In this document: positions 43,011-53,531 of the stretch, in pieces
Layout of the letters: every line of letters starts with the position of its first letter
How positions within the stretch are numbered: position 1 is the first letter of the stretch
Source of the DNA: an uncultured Blautia sp.
Lineage (GTDB): Bacteria; Bacillota; Clostridia; Lachnospirales; Lachnospiraceae
DNA length: 56,326 nucleotides
NCBI GenBank assembly: GCA_934394545.1
Contig: CAKRRG010000010.1
Coordinates: 1-56,326 of the forward strand
Reading direction: 5' to 3'
Notes under the pieces: model-generated
Database searches by the model: none
The model's input: the letters and a program-made list of their open reading frames with translations, nothing else
Told to the model about the DNA's origin: nothing
Made by a program: the position numbers and the translations under genes

Positions 43011-44339
43011 ATGAGGAAAAATGAAAAAAGAAATGGAAAAGCACTGCTTCCTATAGTAGTGTTTGTTGTTTTGTATCTGGGGCTTGGCATATTGTTTGAG
43101 TATGGCCTGGATATCGAGATGGGATTTTATAAAATTCCTGTTGTTGTAATATTTCTGGTTGCACTACTTGTTGCCTGTATACAGAACCGCGAGCTTAAAT
43201 TGAATGATAAGCTGGAAGTTATGGGGATGGGGATCAGTGATCCGAACATTATTACAATGATCATAATTTTTATGCTGTCAGGTATTTTTGTAGGTATAGT
43301 CGGAAGAACATCTGCAAACAGTGTTGCATATTTTATTTTGTCACTGGTTCCGCCTCAGTTTGCAGTTGTTGTGCTTTTTGTGGTCAGCTGTTTTGTTTCT
43401 CTTGCAATGGGTACCTCTGTAGGAACAATTACTCTGATCGTTCCAATTGGAGTTGCAGTAGCAAGAGCATCCGGATTTGCATTGCCGGTTTGTATAGGGT
43501 CCGTTATGAGCGGTGCTATGTTTGGAGATAATCTGTCATTTATATCAGATACAACCATTGCCGCATGTAATGGACAAGGCTGTGAGATGAAAGATAAATT
43601 TAAGGAGAATTTCTTTATTGCACTGCCAGCTGCCATTGCCAGCATCATTATCCTGTTGGTTTTGTCTGTTAAAAATTATAATGGTGGATTCATCAAAGAA
43701 AAATATGATTTAATACAGACCATTCCTTATATTCTGGTTCTTATAGGTGGAATCATCGGATTTAATGTATTTTTCGTACTGATCACAGGTATTCTAAGTG
43801 GCTCAGTGATTATGATCGCAACAGGAATGATAGCACCCACAGACCTGATCGGAAATATGGGAACCGGTGCTGCCGGGATGTTTGAAACCAGTATGGTTGC
43901 GATCCTGGTAGCTGCAATCTGTGCCCTGATCAAGGAGTACGGTGGATTTTCTGCTTTATTATACTGGATAAAGAAAGTGTTTAAAGGAAAAAAAGGCGGA
44001 CTTCTGGGAATGGGACTGTTAGTTGGCTTAATGGATATAGCAACTGCCAATAATACAGTTGCGATCGTTATGGCGAATCCGATTGCAAAAGAAATGTCAA
44101 AGGATTACGGTATCAGTGCCAGAAAAGCCGCATCTATCCTGGATACGTTCTCCTGTATTTTTCAGGGAATTTTGCCATACGGAGCGCAAATGCTGGTTGC
44201 TGTTTCTGCAGCAGCCAGTTTAGGAGAAGTAGTCAGTGCATTTGATATACTTCCAATGCTGCTGTATCCTTACATGCTGCTGCTTAGTTCACTTGTTTTT
44301 ATATTTACTATGAAAGTTCCGGATGGCAGTCATGAATGA
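43011..44339 (+). CDS. NhaC-family Na+/H+ antiporter
   Basis: 442 residues with about 11-12 membrane segments. The NhaC-type core has SLAMGTSVGTITLIVPIGV, GAMFGDNLSFISDTTIAA and LMDIATANNTVAIVMANP. It exchanges Na+ for H+ or an organic acid. A zinc alcohol dehydrogenase follows closely, so both may be part of one catabolic or stress transcript. Its promoter resembles that of the MFS gene 10 kb downstream. Confidence 0.85.
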   Translation: MRKNEKRNGKALLPIVVFVVLYLGLGILFEYGLDIEMGFYKIPVVVIFLVALLVACIQNRELKLNDKLEVMGMGISDPNIITMIIIFMLSGIFVGIVGRTSANSVAYFILSLVPPQFAVVVLFVVSCFVSLAMGTSVGTITLIVPIGVAVARASGFALPVCIGSVMSGAMFGDNLSFISDTTIAACNGQGCEMKDKFKENFFIALPAAIASIIILLVLSVKNYNGGFIKEKYDLIQTIPYILVLIGGIIGFNVFFVLITGILSGSVIMIATGMIAPTDLIGNMGTGAAGMFETSMVAILVAAICALIKEYGGFSALLYWIKKVFKGKKGGLLGMGLLVGLMDIATANNTVAIVMANPIAKEMSKDYGISARKAASILDTFSCIFQGILPYGAQMLVAVSAAASLGEVVSAFDILPMLLYPYMLLLSSLVFIFTMKVPDGSHE

Positions 44340-44381
44340 GCCATGCTTAAGAATAAACTTTCAGAAGGGAATGAGGTAAAA

Positions 44382-45419
44382 ATGCAGACATATACATATG
44401 TTTCAAAAGGAAAATTTGAATTAATGGAAAAGCCTAAGCCTGTGCTTATAGGTGACAGGGATGCTATTGTAAAGGTCACGCTTGCCAGTATTTGTTCCAG
44501 TGACCTGCATATTAAACACGGAAGCGTTCCGCGCGCAGTTCCGGGGATAACAGTTGGTCATGAGATGGTAGGAATTGTAGAAAAAGTTGGAAGTGGTGTA
44601 ACAAATGTGAAACCGGGAGACAGAGTAACGGTAAACGTGGAAACTTTCTGTGGGGAATGTTTTTTCTGTAAAAAAGGTTATGTTAATAATTGCACAGATA
44701 AAAATGGTGGCTGGGCTCTTGGCTGTCGCATAGACGGCGGTCAGGCAGAGTATGTACGGGTACCTTTTGCAGATCAGGGACTTAACAAAATTCCGGATAA
44801 AGTTACGGACAGACAGGCTTTGCTGGTAGGAGATGTTCTTGCTACCGGTTATTGGGCGGCACATATTTCAGAGATCACAGAGGAGGATACGGTGCTGATC
44901 ATTGGAGCCGGTCCTACCGGAATCTGCACGTTACTTTGTGTAATGCTGAAGAAACCGAAGCGGATCATTATGTGCGAGAAAGATGAAAAACGTATTAGCT
45001 TTATTAAGGATCATTATCCGGAGGTTCTCACTGTATCACCGGAAGAATGCAAGGAGTTTACGTTGGCTAACAGTGAGCATGGAGGAGCAGATGTAGTTCT
45101 TGAGGTCGCAGGAGCGGACTCGACATTTCGTCTGGCATGGGAATGTGCAAGACCAAATGCGATTGTAACTGTGGTGGCACTTTATGAGAAAGCCCAGACA
45201 CTTCCTCTTCCAGATATGTATGGCAAAAATCTGACATTCAAAACCGGTGGAGTGGATGGCTGTCACTGCGAGGAAACACTGAAGCTGATTGCAGAAGGCA
45301 GACTCGATACAGAGCCTTTGCTCACACATACCTATCCACTTTGCAGAATTGAGGAAGCGTATGATCTCTTTGAAAATAAGAGAGATGGCGTGATCAAAGT
45401 GGCTGTGGAATGCGAATAG
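44382..45419 (+). CDS. Zinc-dependent alcohol dehydrogenase-like enzyme
   Basis: 345 residues with catalytic zinc ligands Cys38, His60 and Glu61 (GHEMVG), structural zinc Cys 90, 93, 96 and 104, and a Rossmann VLIIGAGPTGICTLL. It oxidises or reduces an alcohol or sugar alcohol with NAD(P). An in-frame ATG at 44343 lacks a good ribosome site; the start at 44382 follows GAGGT. It is 42 bp after the antiporter and probably in the same operon. Substrate unknown. Confidence 0.9.
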   Translation: MQTYTYVSKGKFELMEKPKPVLIGDRDAIVKVTLASICSSDLHIKHGSVPRAVPGITVGHEMVGIVEKVGSGVTNVKPGDRVTVNVETFCGECFFCKKGYVNNCTDKNGGWALGCRIDGGQAEYVRVPFADQGLNKIPDKVTDRQALLVGDVLATGYWAAHISEITEEDTVLIIGAGPTGICTLLCVMLKKPKRIIMCEKDEKRISFIKDHYPEVLTVSPEECKEFTLANSEHGGADVVLEVAGADSTFRLAWECARPNAIVTVVALYEKAQTLPLPDMYGKNLTFKTGGVDGCHCEETLKLIAEGRLDTEPLLTHTYPLCRIEEAYDLFENKRDGVIKVAVECE

Positions 45420-45450
45420 AAAAAGATTACGAATTTTTGATGAACATGAG

Positions 45451-45500
45451 CCTCTTATTGCATCTAGTGTCAAAAGGTGCAATAAGAGGTTTATAATTTT
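45451..45500 (+). terminator. Terminator after the alcohol dehydrogenase gene
   Basis: CCTCTTATTGCA and TGCAATAAGAGG form a perfect 12-bp stem, followed by TTTATAATTTT. Confidence 0.85.
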
Positions 45501-45542
45501 CTGCTTTAACACAGAAAATTGTAGACGTCTGAAAATATGTAA

Positions 45543-45551
45543 TGCTATAAT
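45543..45551 (+). promoter_or_regulatory. Extended -10 promoter of the sensor array
   Basis: TGCTATAAT precedes the binding-lipoprotein gene by about 73 bp. No good -35 box is present. It may drive the whole array to 53299. Confidence 0.5.
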
Positions 45552-45623
45552 AAAAATATTGTGGGCAAAATTTTATCCCATGAAGATGTTGTGAATCAAT
45601 TGAACAGTAAGGATAGAAAGAAA

Positions 45624-46439
45624 ATGAAAGAAAAAAAAGTGATTGCAGGCATTCTGCTTGCGGGAATTTTAGCGATTTCCCTTGCAGGATGCGGAAATAC
45701 AGACGTCAGTAAAAAAGAAACGAAAAAACCGGTCATCACGCTTGGAAGTGACAGTTATCCACCCTACAATTATCTGAATGAAGATGGAATCCCCACAGGA
45801 ATTGATGTAGAATTGGCGACAGAAGCTTTCAATAGAATGGGATATCAGGTGGACGTTGTCCAGATCAACTGGGAGAAGAAAAAAGAACTGGTGGAGAGTG
45901 GGGAGATTGATTGTATCATGGGCTGTTTTTCCATGGAAGGACGCCTTGACGATTACCGCTGGGCCGGACCGTACATAGCAAGCCGTCAGGTGGTTGCTGT
46001 AAATGAGAGCAGTGATATTTATAAGCTGAGTGACCTGGAGGGAAAGAATCTGGCAGTCCAGTCCACGACCAAACCGGAAGGCATCTTTCTGAACCGGACG
46101 GATAAGAGAATCCCCAAACTGGGAAATCTGATCAGTCTTGCACACCGGGAACTGCTCTATACCTTTCTGGGAAAAGGATATGTAGATGCAGTTGCCGCGC
46201 ATGAGGAATCGATTGTCCAGTATATGAAGGATTATGATGCAAGCTTCCGTATCCTGGAAGAACCTCTAATGATCACCGGAATAGGAGTTGCTTTTGCAAA
46301 GGAGGATGACAGAGGAATCTGTGAACAGATGAATCAGACATTGAAAGAGATGCATCAGGATGGCACATCCATGAAAATCATTGAAAAATATCTGGATGAT
46401 CCGGAAAAGTATCTGGAGGTGGATGATCTTGGATATTAA
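45624..46439 (+). CDS. Amino-acid-type (SBP_bac_3) binding lipoprotein, probable kinase partner
   Basis: 271 residues with a lipoprotein signal ending ISLAGCG and an SBP_bac_3 fold (ITLGSDSYPPYNYLNEDG, FNRMGYQVDVVQINWEKKKE). No ABC permease or ATPase gene is nearby. The next gene is a hybrid kinase starting inside its end, so it is more likely a sensor subunit than part of a transporter. The start at 45624 begins the signal peptide; an upstream GTG at 45561 adds non-hydrophobic residues. The two decayed relatives downstream indicate an expanded sensor family. Confidence 0.82.
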   Translation: MKEKKVIAGILLAGILAISLAGCGNTDVSKKETKKPVITLGSDSYPPYNYLNEDGIPTGIDVELATEAFNRMGYQVDVVQINWEKKKELVESGEIDCIMGCFSMEGRLDDYRWAGPYIASRQVVAVNESSDIYKLSDLEGKNLAVQSTTKPEGIFLNRTDKRIPKLGNLISLAHRELLYTFLGKGYVDAVAAHEESIVQYMKDYDASFRILEEPLMITGIGVAFAKEDDRGICEQMNQTLKEMHQDGTSMKIIEKYLDDPEKYLEVDDLGY

Positions 46440-48627
46440 GAGAAGTAAAAAAGAAAAACGAATCCAGATACTCGGAGGTCTGTTTGGAATCTGTGTGGCT
46501 GTAGTCTCTCTGTTTTATTTCTTCCACGCAGAAAAAGCAGAAGCAGAGAAAAGAATGGTGGAGATTGTAAACTATGTGAAAGTGCAGTGCTCCACCTACA
46601 CCCATTATAATGAATCTTCGGAATCAAAAAGTCTCCTCCGTGCCATTGAAAGCGCCAGACAGATGAGTACGAATATCGACATGGAAATAGAAAACGGCGG
46701 TCAGCTAAGCCAGGAGTTCCTGAAACAAAACCTGCAGACTCTCTGGGTGGATGGTATCATTGTACTGGATACAGAAGGAAAGATGGATTGTGAATACAGT
46801 ACGGATGAATCTCTGGCAAATGAGATTACGGAGTATCTGCAAAAAGATATTATCATGGATTTTGCCGGACATGAAGAAAGAAGCTATTCGGAACGGTTTA
46901 CCAGGGAAGATGGGGCACATATCGATATTGCAGCCTGTGCCAGAAAAGATGCACCGGGTATCGTGGCAATCTACTATTACACATCTCCTGAATTTGCCAG
47001 AAACTATACACTGACGATACAGGGGCTTTTAAATGGCTATAGTACTCAGAAAGATGGAACGATTATTGTTGCAGACGAGGGAATCGTTGTTGCCAGTAAT
47101 GATGAGAGCTTGTTGGGGCAGAATACGGCTGACAACGAAGTTGTTCAGGCAATGAAGAGGCATACAGACAGTCAGCACATTTATCATTTGAAAAATGAAG
47201 GAACCGGATGTTACGGAATTATGCTGAAGCAGCGGGATTATTATATTTATGCGTACCTTCCGGATACGGAAGTCTTCCATAACCTTCCATTAAGTGTGCT
47301 AAGCGTTATTTTTCTTTATTTTCTGATATTCGGTATATTCTGGTTCTGGGGATACAGAACCAATCTGGAACACCAGAAACAGGAGTTGGAAAAAGAGGAA
47401 AAATATAAAGCAGAACTTCTGATAGCAGCCCAAAAGGCGGAAGCCGCCAATCGGGCAAAAACGGAATTTCTCCAGAGGATGAGTCATGATATCCGGACAC
47501 CGATCAATGGAATCTGTGGCATGGTCGATATGGCTGACCATTATGCGGACAATATAAAGAAACAGACAGAATACAGGGTAAAAGTCAAAGCAGCTTCTCA
47601 TCTGTTACTGGAAATGCTAAATGATGTTCTGGATATGAGTAAATTGGAGTCAGGAGAAGTGGTACTGGAAGAGATTCCATTTAATCTGAGCTGCATTTTT
47701 GAGGAAGTGCTTGTTGTGATCAATCAGATGGCCACAGAGCAGAATATCCGGATTCTGTGGGAAGAAAAAGAAATCATACACCGGAATCTAATGGGAAGTC
47801 CGGGGCATGTGAAACGGATTTTGATGAATATCCTGTCCAATGCGGTGAAATATAACAAAGAAAATGGATGTATTTATATCAGTTGTCTGGAAATTACAGC
47901 AGAACAGTCAGAAATGATGACGATGGAATTTGTCTGCCGGGATACCGGAATCGGAATGACGGAAGCATTTCAGAAACAGATTTTTGAACCATTTGCACAG
48001 GAATATGCCGGAAGCCGTACAAAATTTGCCGGAACAGGACTGGGAATGCCGATTACAAAGAAGCTGGTTGAGAAAATGGGTGGAACCATTACCTTTGAAA
48101 GTAAAGAAGGTGCAGGGACTACATTTGTGATCCGGATTCCATTTAAAATAGATCCGGATGGGGATAAACGTGAAGAGCAGGAAGATGTATCAGAAAAATC
48201 TGTAAAGGGACTGCATATTCTTCTGGTAGAAGACAATGAGCTGAATATGGAAATTGCTGAATTTATGCTTCAGAACGAAGGTGCTGTCGTGACAAAAGCT
48301 TGGAATGGACAGGAAGCTGTGGAGATATTCAGGAAAAGCAGACCTGGAAAATTTGATGTCATTCTTATGGATATCATGATGCCGGTTATGAATGGATACG
48401 AAGCAGCAAAGACGATCCGCTCCATGGACAGAGAGGATGCAAAGGTGGTTCCGGTCATTGCAATGACGGCAAATGCATTTACGGAGGACAGACTGAGGGC
48501 AAAAGAAGCAGGAATGGATGAACATATAGCAAAGCCTGTTGATGGGAAACTATTGGTAAAGATGATTTATAAACTGGTGAAACACAATTTCAGAGGGAGT
48601 CCTAATGAAAAAGAAAAAACGGAATAA
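46429..48627 (+). CDS. Hybrid sensor histidine kinase (intact copy)
   Basis: About 732 residues: a membrane segment near 15-32, an extracellular sensor domain, a second membrane segment near 285-305, a HisKA domain with FLQRMSHDIRTPINGICG (His353), an ATPase domain with ILMNILSNAVKY, CRDTGIGM and GTGLGM, and a C-terminal receiver with Asp648 (LMDIMMPVMNGYEA). No HPt or DNA-binding output is encoded nearby. A TTG at 46429 lies 8 bases after GGAGGT and overlaps the lipoprotein stop; an ATG at 46423 is possible but very close to the site. It probably reads the state of the upstream lipoprotein. Confidence 0.85.
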   Translation: MDIKRSKKEKRIQILGGLFGICVAVVSLFYFFHAEKAEAEKRMVEIVNYVKVQCSTYTHYNESSESKSLLRAIESARQMSTNIDMEIENGGQLSQEFLKQNLQTLWVDGIIVLDTEGKMDCEYSTDESLANEITEYLQKDIIMDFAGHEERSYSERFTREDGAHIDIAACARKDAPGIVAIYYYTSPEFARNYTLTIQGLLNGYSTQKDGTIIVADEGIVVASNDESLLGQNTADNEVVQAMKRHTDSQHIYHLKNEGTGCYGIMLKQRDYYIYAYLPDTEVFHNLPLSVLSVIFLYFLIFGIFWFWGYRTNLEHQKQELEKEEKYKAELLIAAQKAEAANRAKTEFLQRMSHDIRTPINGICGMVDMADHYADNIKKQTEYRVKVKAASHLLLEMLNDVLDMSKLESGEVVLEEIPFNLSCIFEEVLVVINQMATEQNIRILWEEKEIIHRNLMGSPGHVKRILMNILSNAVKYNKENGCIYISCLEITAEQSEMMTMEFVCRDTGIGMTEAFQKQIFEPFAQEYAGSRTKFAGTGLGMPITKKLVEKMGGTITFESKEGAGTTFVIRIPFKIDPDGDKREEQEDVSEKSVKGLHILLVEDNELNMEIAEFMLQNEGAVVTKAWNGQEAVEIFRKSRPGKFDVILMDIMMPVMNGYEAAKTIRSMDREDAKVVPVIAMTANAFTEDRLRAKEAGMDEHIAKPVDGKLLVKMIYKLVKHNFRGSPNEKEKTE

Positions 48628-50666
48628 GATACTTGCTGGACTTTTGGCGACGGTAACAGTCGCATCACTTCATCACAGTGTATTTATGGAGTACAAGCCT
48701 GTATGATAAATATGCACCATACTTCTGGGTCTTGTGCAGGCGGATATTGTCAATGCCAGTATGAACAGCCTGCAGAGTAGTACAATGCTTCTTGTTGGTG
48801 TGGTCGTGTTCTGTATTGCTGCATTTTTTATCAGCCTTATTATTCAAAAAAGCAGGACAAGCCTTAGGAGAAAGGATACGGAGATTCTGTACAGAGACGA
48901 GCTGTTTCAAAAGCTGTCAATGAATGTGGATGACGTATTTCTGATGATAGATGCAAACACATATAGGGCAGATTACGTCAGCCCGAATGCGGAAAAGCTG
49001 TTGGGCATTACCGTAGAACAGATTCGTAAAGATATTTGTGTTTTGGGAAAACTGCATTCAGGGGAGAATGAACCAGGCGCTTTCTGAGGCAGTACGTGCG
49101 GCGGAAACTGCAAACAGGGCAAAGAGCACTTTTCTTTCCAATATGTCTCATGATATCCGGACACCAATGAATGCGATCATCGGTTTTACCACACTTGCGG
49201 TAAGTAATATTGATAATCAGAAAAAGGTCCGGGATTATCTGGGCAAGATCCTTTCCTCCAGTAACCATCTGCTCTCACTGATCAATGATATCCTGGATAT
49301 GAGCCGGATTGAGAGTGGAAAGATCCATCTGGAAGAAACAGAGGTCAGTTTGTCAGATGTGCTTCATGATCTGAAAACCATCATCAGCGGGCAGATCCAT
49401 GCGAAACAGCTGGAGCTTTATATGGATGCCATGGATGTGACAAATGAGGATGTCTATTGTGACAAGACACGACTGAATCAGGTGCTGCTGAATCTTTTGT
49501 CCAATGCAGTTAAGTTTACCCCTGCAGGCGGAACCGTTTCTGTCCGTCTGAAACAGTACCCAGGGATCCAAAGAGGCAGTGAACTGTACGAGATCCGGGT
49601 AAAGGATAGTGGAATCGGTATGAGTCCGGAATTTGTACAGAAAATCTTTTCTCCTTTTGAGCGGGAGCGGACTTCCACTGTGAGCAGAACCCAGGGTACA
49701 GGGCTTGGCATGGCCATTACCAAGAATATCGTGGATATGATGGGAGGAACCATTGAGGTTCGGACAGAACAGGGAAAAGGCACTGAATTTATCGTTCGTC
49801 TGCCATTTCGGATTCAGCCTGAGAACCACCGTATAGAGAAGATCGCAGAGCTGGAAGGTCTTAAGGCATTGGTTGTAGACGATGATTTTAATACCTGTGA
49901 CAGTGTGACAAAGATGCTCGTAAAGGTTGGAATGCGTTCGGAATGGACACTTTCGGGCAAAGAGGCTGTTCTCCGTGCACGGCAGTCCATGGAACTGGGG
50001 GATGCCTTCCATGCTTATATCATCGACTGGCGTCTTCCGGATATGAATGGTATTGAAGTTACCCGACAGATCCGCAGCCTTGGTGATGATACACCGATCA
50101 TTATCCTGACTGCTTATGACTGGTCAGATATCGAAGCAGAAGCCAAGGCAGCAGGGGTAACTGCATTTTGTGCCAAACCTCTGTTTATGTCCGATATCAG
50201 AGATACCCTGATGGCTGCCATCGGCCAGAATCAGTCGGAGCAGGAGAATCCCGTTCTTCCGACGGCTGGCTCAGATTTCAGAGGCAAATGTATATTGCTT
50301 GTGGAAGACAATGAACTGAACAGTGAAATTGCGGTGGAAATCCTTAATGAATATGGATTTCTGGTTGATACTGCAGAAAACGGGGCAGAGGCAGTGGAGA
50401 AGGTTAAGAATTCGAAACCGGGCAGTTATGATCTGGTGCTGATGGATGTGCAGATGCCGGTAATGAATGGATATGAGGCCACGAAGCAGATCCGTGCCCT
50501 TACGGATCCGGTACTGGCAGGAGTTACCATCCTTGCAATGACGGCCAATGCTTTTGACGAAGACAGAAAGAAAGCACTGGAATGCGGTATGAATGGATTC
50601 TTATCCAAGCCAATTGTTATAGAGGAATTGATCAGTACGTTGCAAAACAATCTGGCAAGATCATAA
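48604..50666 (+). pseudogene. Hybrid histidine kinase, damaged N-terminal half
   Basis: An ATG at 48604 overlaps the previous gene and starts a membrane-anchored N-terminus (KKKKRNKILAGLLATVTVAS). That is lost to a stop within 35 codons. Another frame contains a second membrane segment and a PAS-like piece (NVDDVFLMIDANTYRADYVS), which ends at a frameshift near 49060. The long open frame then encodes HisKA (SHDIRTPMNAIIG), ATPase (GTGLGM) and two receivers (IIDWRLPDMNG, then LMDVQMPVMNG), up to 50666. If translation restarts at 49068 a soluble kinase-receiver protein of about 532 residues could be made, but without a sensor. Confidence 0.75.
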
Positions 50667-50721
50667 GCAATCCGCAGGAAACGCAGGTTACTGAACAGTG
50701 ATAAATGGAAAGAAACCGGAT

Positions 50722-53299
50722 ATGAGAAAAAATCGAAAGAATAACTCCCATAGTCATGGAATAGTAATTTGTGTTATGGCATTTTTTCTGGCAGGAAGCC
50801 TTATTTTTGGAGGCTGTGGAGGAAAGAAAGACAAAGCTGGGGATAGTGGATTGCCAGAGATTGTCGTCGGAATAGATTGTTTTGAACCTTACAGCTATCA
50901 GACAAGTGATGGGGAATATAAAGGGATTGATGTGGAACTTTCATAAGATTGAATCGGATCTTCCTCAAATGGAGCAGGTCAACTGCTTTTCGACAACAAA
51001 TGAGCTTTATGCGGCACTTAGAAAAAATTATGTAGATGCAATTGCAGGACATGAGGCAATGCTGAGCAGCCTGGTTCAGGACAGCGGGGGCGCTTACCGT
51101 ATGTTGAAGGAAAGTCCTTATACATCAGAAGTTGGAGTCGCTTTTCAAAAAGGAACCCATGAGAAAGTTGCAGCGGATCTTACAGAAACCCTCAAAGAGA
51201 TGCAGGATGAGGGTATTACAGGAGAAATCGTTACAAAAGATGACAAAAAGCTGAACAATACACTGAATGAGACGTTTGACTTTGTAAAAAACCGGATTGA
51301 AAGGTATGAGACTTACAATACCAATGATCAGGTGAAGAGTCTGGTGCGTCTTATGGACAAAACTATAGAATTAAGCAGGGTCATAGCACAGGAAGGAACT
51401 CTCAGTGCAGAAATGTTGGATGAATACGCCAGAGAACAGCGCCTGACAGGAATCCTTGTACTGGATCAGAAGCTGAAAGTGATAGTACAGAGTGCAGAAG
51501 ATGGAGATACTATGCCGTTGTGGCAGAAACTGATCGAAAGTGAGTATGTACGTGATATTGCAGACCATCCGGAAAAGACTTATACGACCAGGCTGAGAAA
51601 TGATGGAAAAATCTACGATTTTGCTGCAGTGGCAAGGCAGGATACAGCAGGAATTCTGATCGCGTATGCGCAGAAAGAGGAAGTAAATGAGCTTAACGGA
51701 GATCTGACGATGGCATCGTTATTTTCGGATTTTCCTTTGGAGATGAATGGAAGTGTTGTCATCTGTGACGATGACAAAATCGTCAGTACAAACAAACAGA
51801 ATCTGGCCGCACTCTCTATAGAAGACTCAAAGAGCCAGTATGAAAATGAATTTAAGGCAGATGTGAATGGAATTGTCTGTCTTCATTCAAAGAACGGAAA
51901 TTGGTATGGGTGTCAGGAGAAAATCAAAGACTATGATGCATATATCTTTTTTCCGGCACGCCAGGTGTACCTTACACGAAATACAGTAAGTGTGATCTAT
52001 GTGCTGCTTGCACTGCTTCTTTTCTTGATTTATCTGGTGAGCAGGAACAGAACAGAAAAAAGGAGTATCCTTCGGGACCAGAAAAGACTTCGTGTGATCA
52101 ATGCACTGGGCCATGCATATTCCTCCATTTCTCTTGTGAATCTAAAAACCGAGGAAATCGAAATTGTAAAATCTTCAAGGAATATGAAGCCGGATCAGGA
52201 AGGGGACATGCTTTCCAGAGCACATCAGGACGAACTGATCAGGCAGGTTATTTCAGAGCCATTTCAGGAGGCATATCGGGAATTTATCAATATAAGCACG
52301 GTGGCAAAGCGTCTGGAAGAACGTGAGACGTTAAGTTTTACAGCTCAGACAGTGGATGAAAGATGGCTGACAATGATCATTGTGCCACAGGGATATGACA
52401 AAGATGGGAAACTGTGTACAGTTCTGGTTGCAAATCGTGATGCGACAGAGGAAAAAGAACGTGAAATAGAGCAGGATAAGAATCTGAGAAGTGCACTTGC
52501 AGCTGCGGAACATGCGAATAAGGCAAAAACAGCGTTTCTGAATAATATGTCTCATGATATTCGTACGCCGATGAATGCAATCATTGGATTTACAATAGTG
52601 ATCTTTACGGTGAAGGATAATGGAAGTGGAATGTCACCGGAGTTTCGGGAGCATGTGTTTGATTCTTTTTCAAGAGAACATACTGTTACAGAGAATGGAA
52701 TCGGAGGAACCGGTCTGGGAATGGCAATCACTAAAAATATTGTGGATATGATGGGCGGTACGATCCTGGTTGAAAGTGAGGCTGGAAAAGGAACGAAATT
52801 TACGGTTATGCTTGAATGTGAAATAGCAGGAGAAAAAGTGAAACAGGAATCTGTTCCGAAGCAAAGAGAATTTCTTAAAAATGAGAAGCAGAAAATCTCC
52901 GCAGAAAGCCAGAAGAGCTATGAAGGAAAGAAAGTCCTTCTTGTAGAGGACAATGAACTGAACCGTGAAATTGCAACAGCAATCGTGGAGGAACTTGGTC
53001 TGGACGTGGATATTGCGGAGGATGGTATGGATGCTGTGAATATCATGTCATCTGCAGCAGGCAGAAAATATGATCTGATCTTCATGGATATACAGATGCC
53101 GAAGATGGATGGGTATACTGCAACCCGGGAGATTCGTACGCTGAATGATCAGAAATGTGCGAATATACCAATCATCGCAATGACTGCAAATGCTTTTGAG
53201 GAAGACCGCAAAAAGGCAATCAAAGCTGGTATGAACGGTCATATAGCAAAACCGATCAGTGCAGATGTGATTCTGGAAAATCTGGATCAGATTCTATAA
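50722..53299 (+). pseudogene. Fused binding-protein/hybrid kinase with deletions
   Basis: The start encodes a lipoprotein signal (SLIFGGCGG) and the start of an SBP domain (EIVVGIDCFEPYSY), stopping at 50946. The coherent frame then shifts and resumes in the SBP tail (LRKNYVDAIAGHEAM); about 100 residues are missing when compared with the intact lipoprotein. A membrane sensor domain, PAS-like region and HisKA (SHDIRTPMNAIIGFT) follow. At about 52590 the chain jumps directly to FTVKDNGSGMSPEF, so the rest of HisKA and the ATP-binding N-box are gone, but the frame stays open through one receiver (FMDIQMPKMDGYTA). It cannot autophosphorylate. Confidence 0.8.
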
Positions 53300-53391
53300 T
53301 ATCTGGAAGGCGTGGAAATAAAGATCGATACGATGCTTATAAAAATATATGGGCGAAAATATTACGAATGTTTTGGCGGGTCAAGAGACCC

Positions 53392-53435
53392 AAAATCCTC
53401 TTGCAAGCGAGCTTGCAAGAGGATTTTTGACCTTT
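53392..53435 (+). terminator. Terminator of the sensor array
   Basis: AAAATCCTCTTGCAAG and CTTGCAAGAGGATTTT form a perfect 16-bp stem with a tiny loop, followed by TTGACCTTTT. Confidence 0.9.
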
Positions 53436-53470
53436 TCTGTGAAAATTGTGCAATAGTAATGATTCGTATA

Positions 53471-53499
53471 TTATGAAGCGGGCACAAAAATGATACTAT
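53471..53499 (+). promoter_or_regulatory. MFS-gene promoter matching the NhaC promoter
   Basis: TTATGA and TACTAT at 53494 are separated by 17 bp. The spacer AGCGGGCACAAAAATGA differs at few positions from the NhaC promoter spacer. The palindrome is weaker here (TTATGA...GCACAA). Confidence 0.55.
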
Positions 53500-53531
53500 C
53501 ATTATATAAAGAAGCAGGAGGTAAGTGCGTG

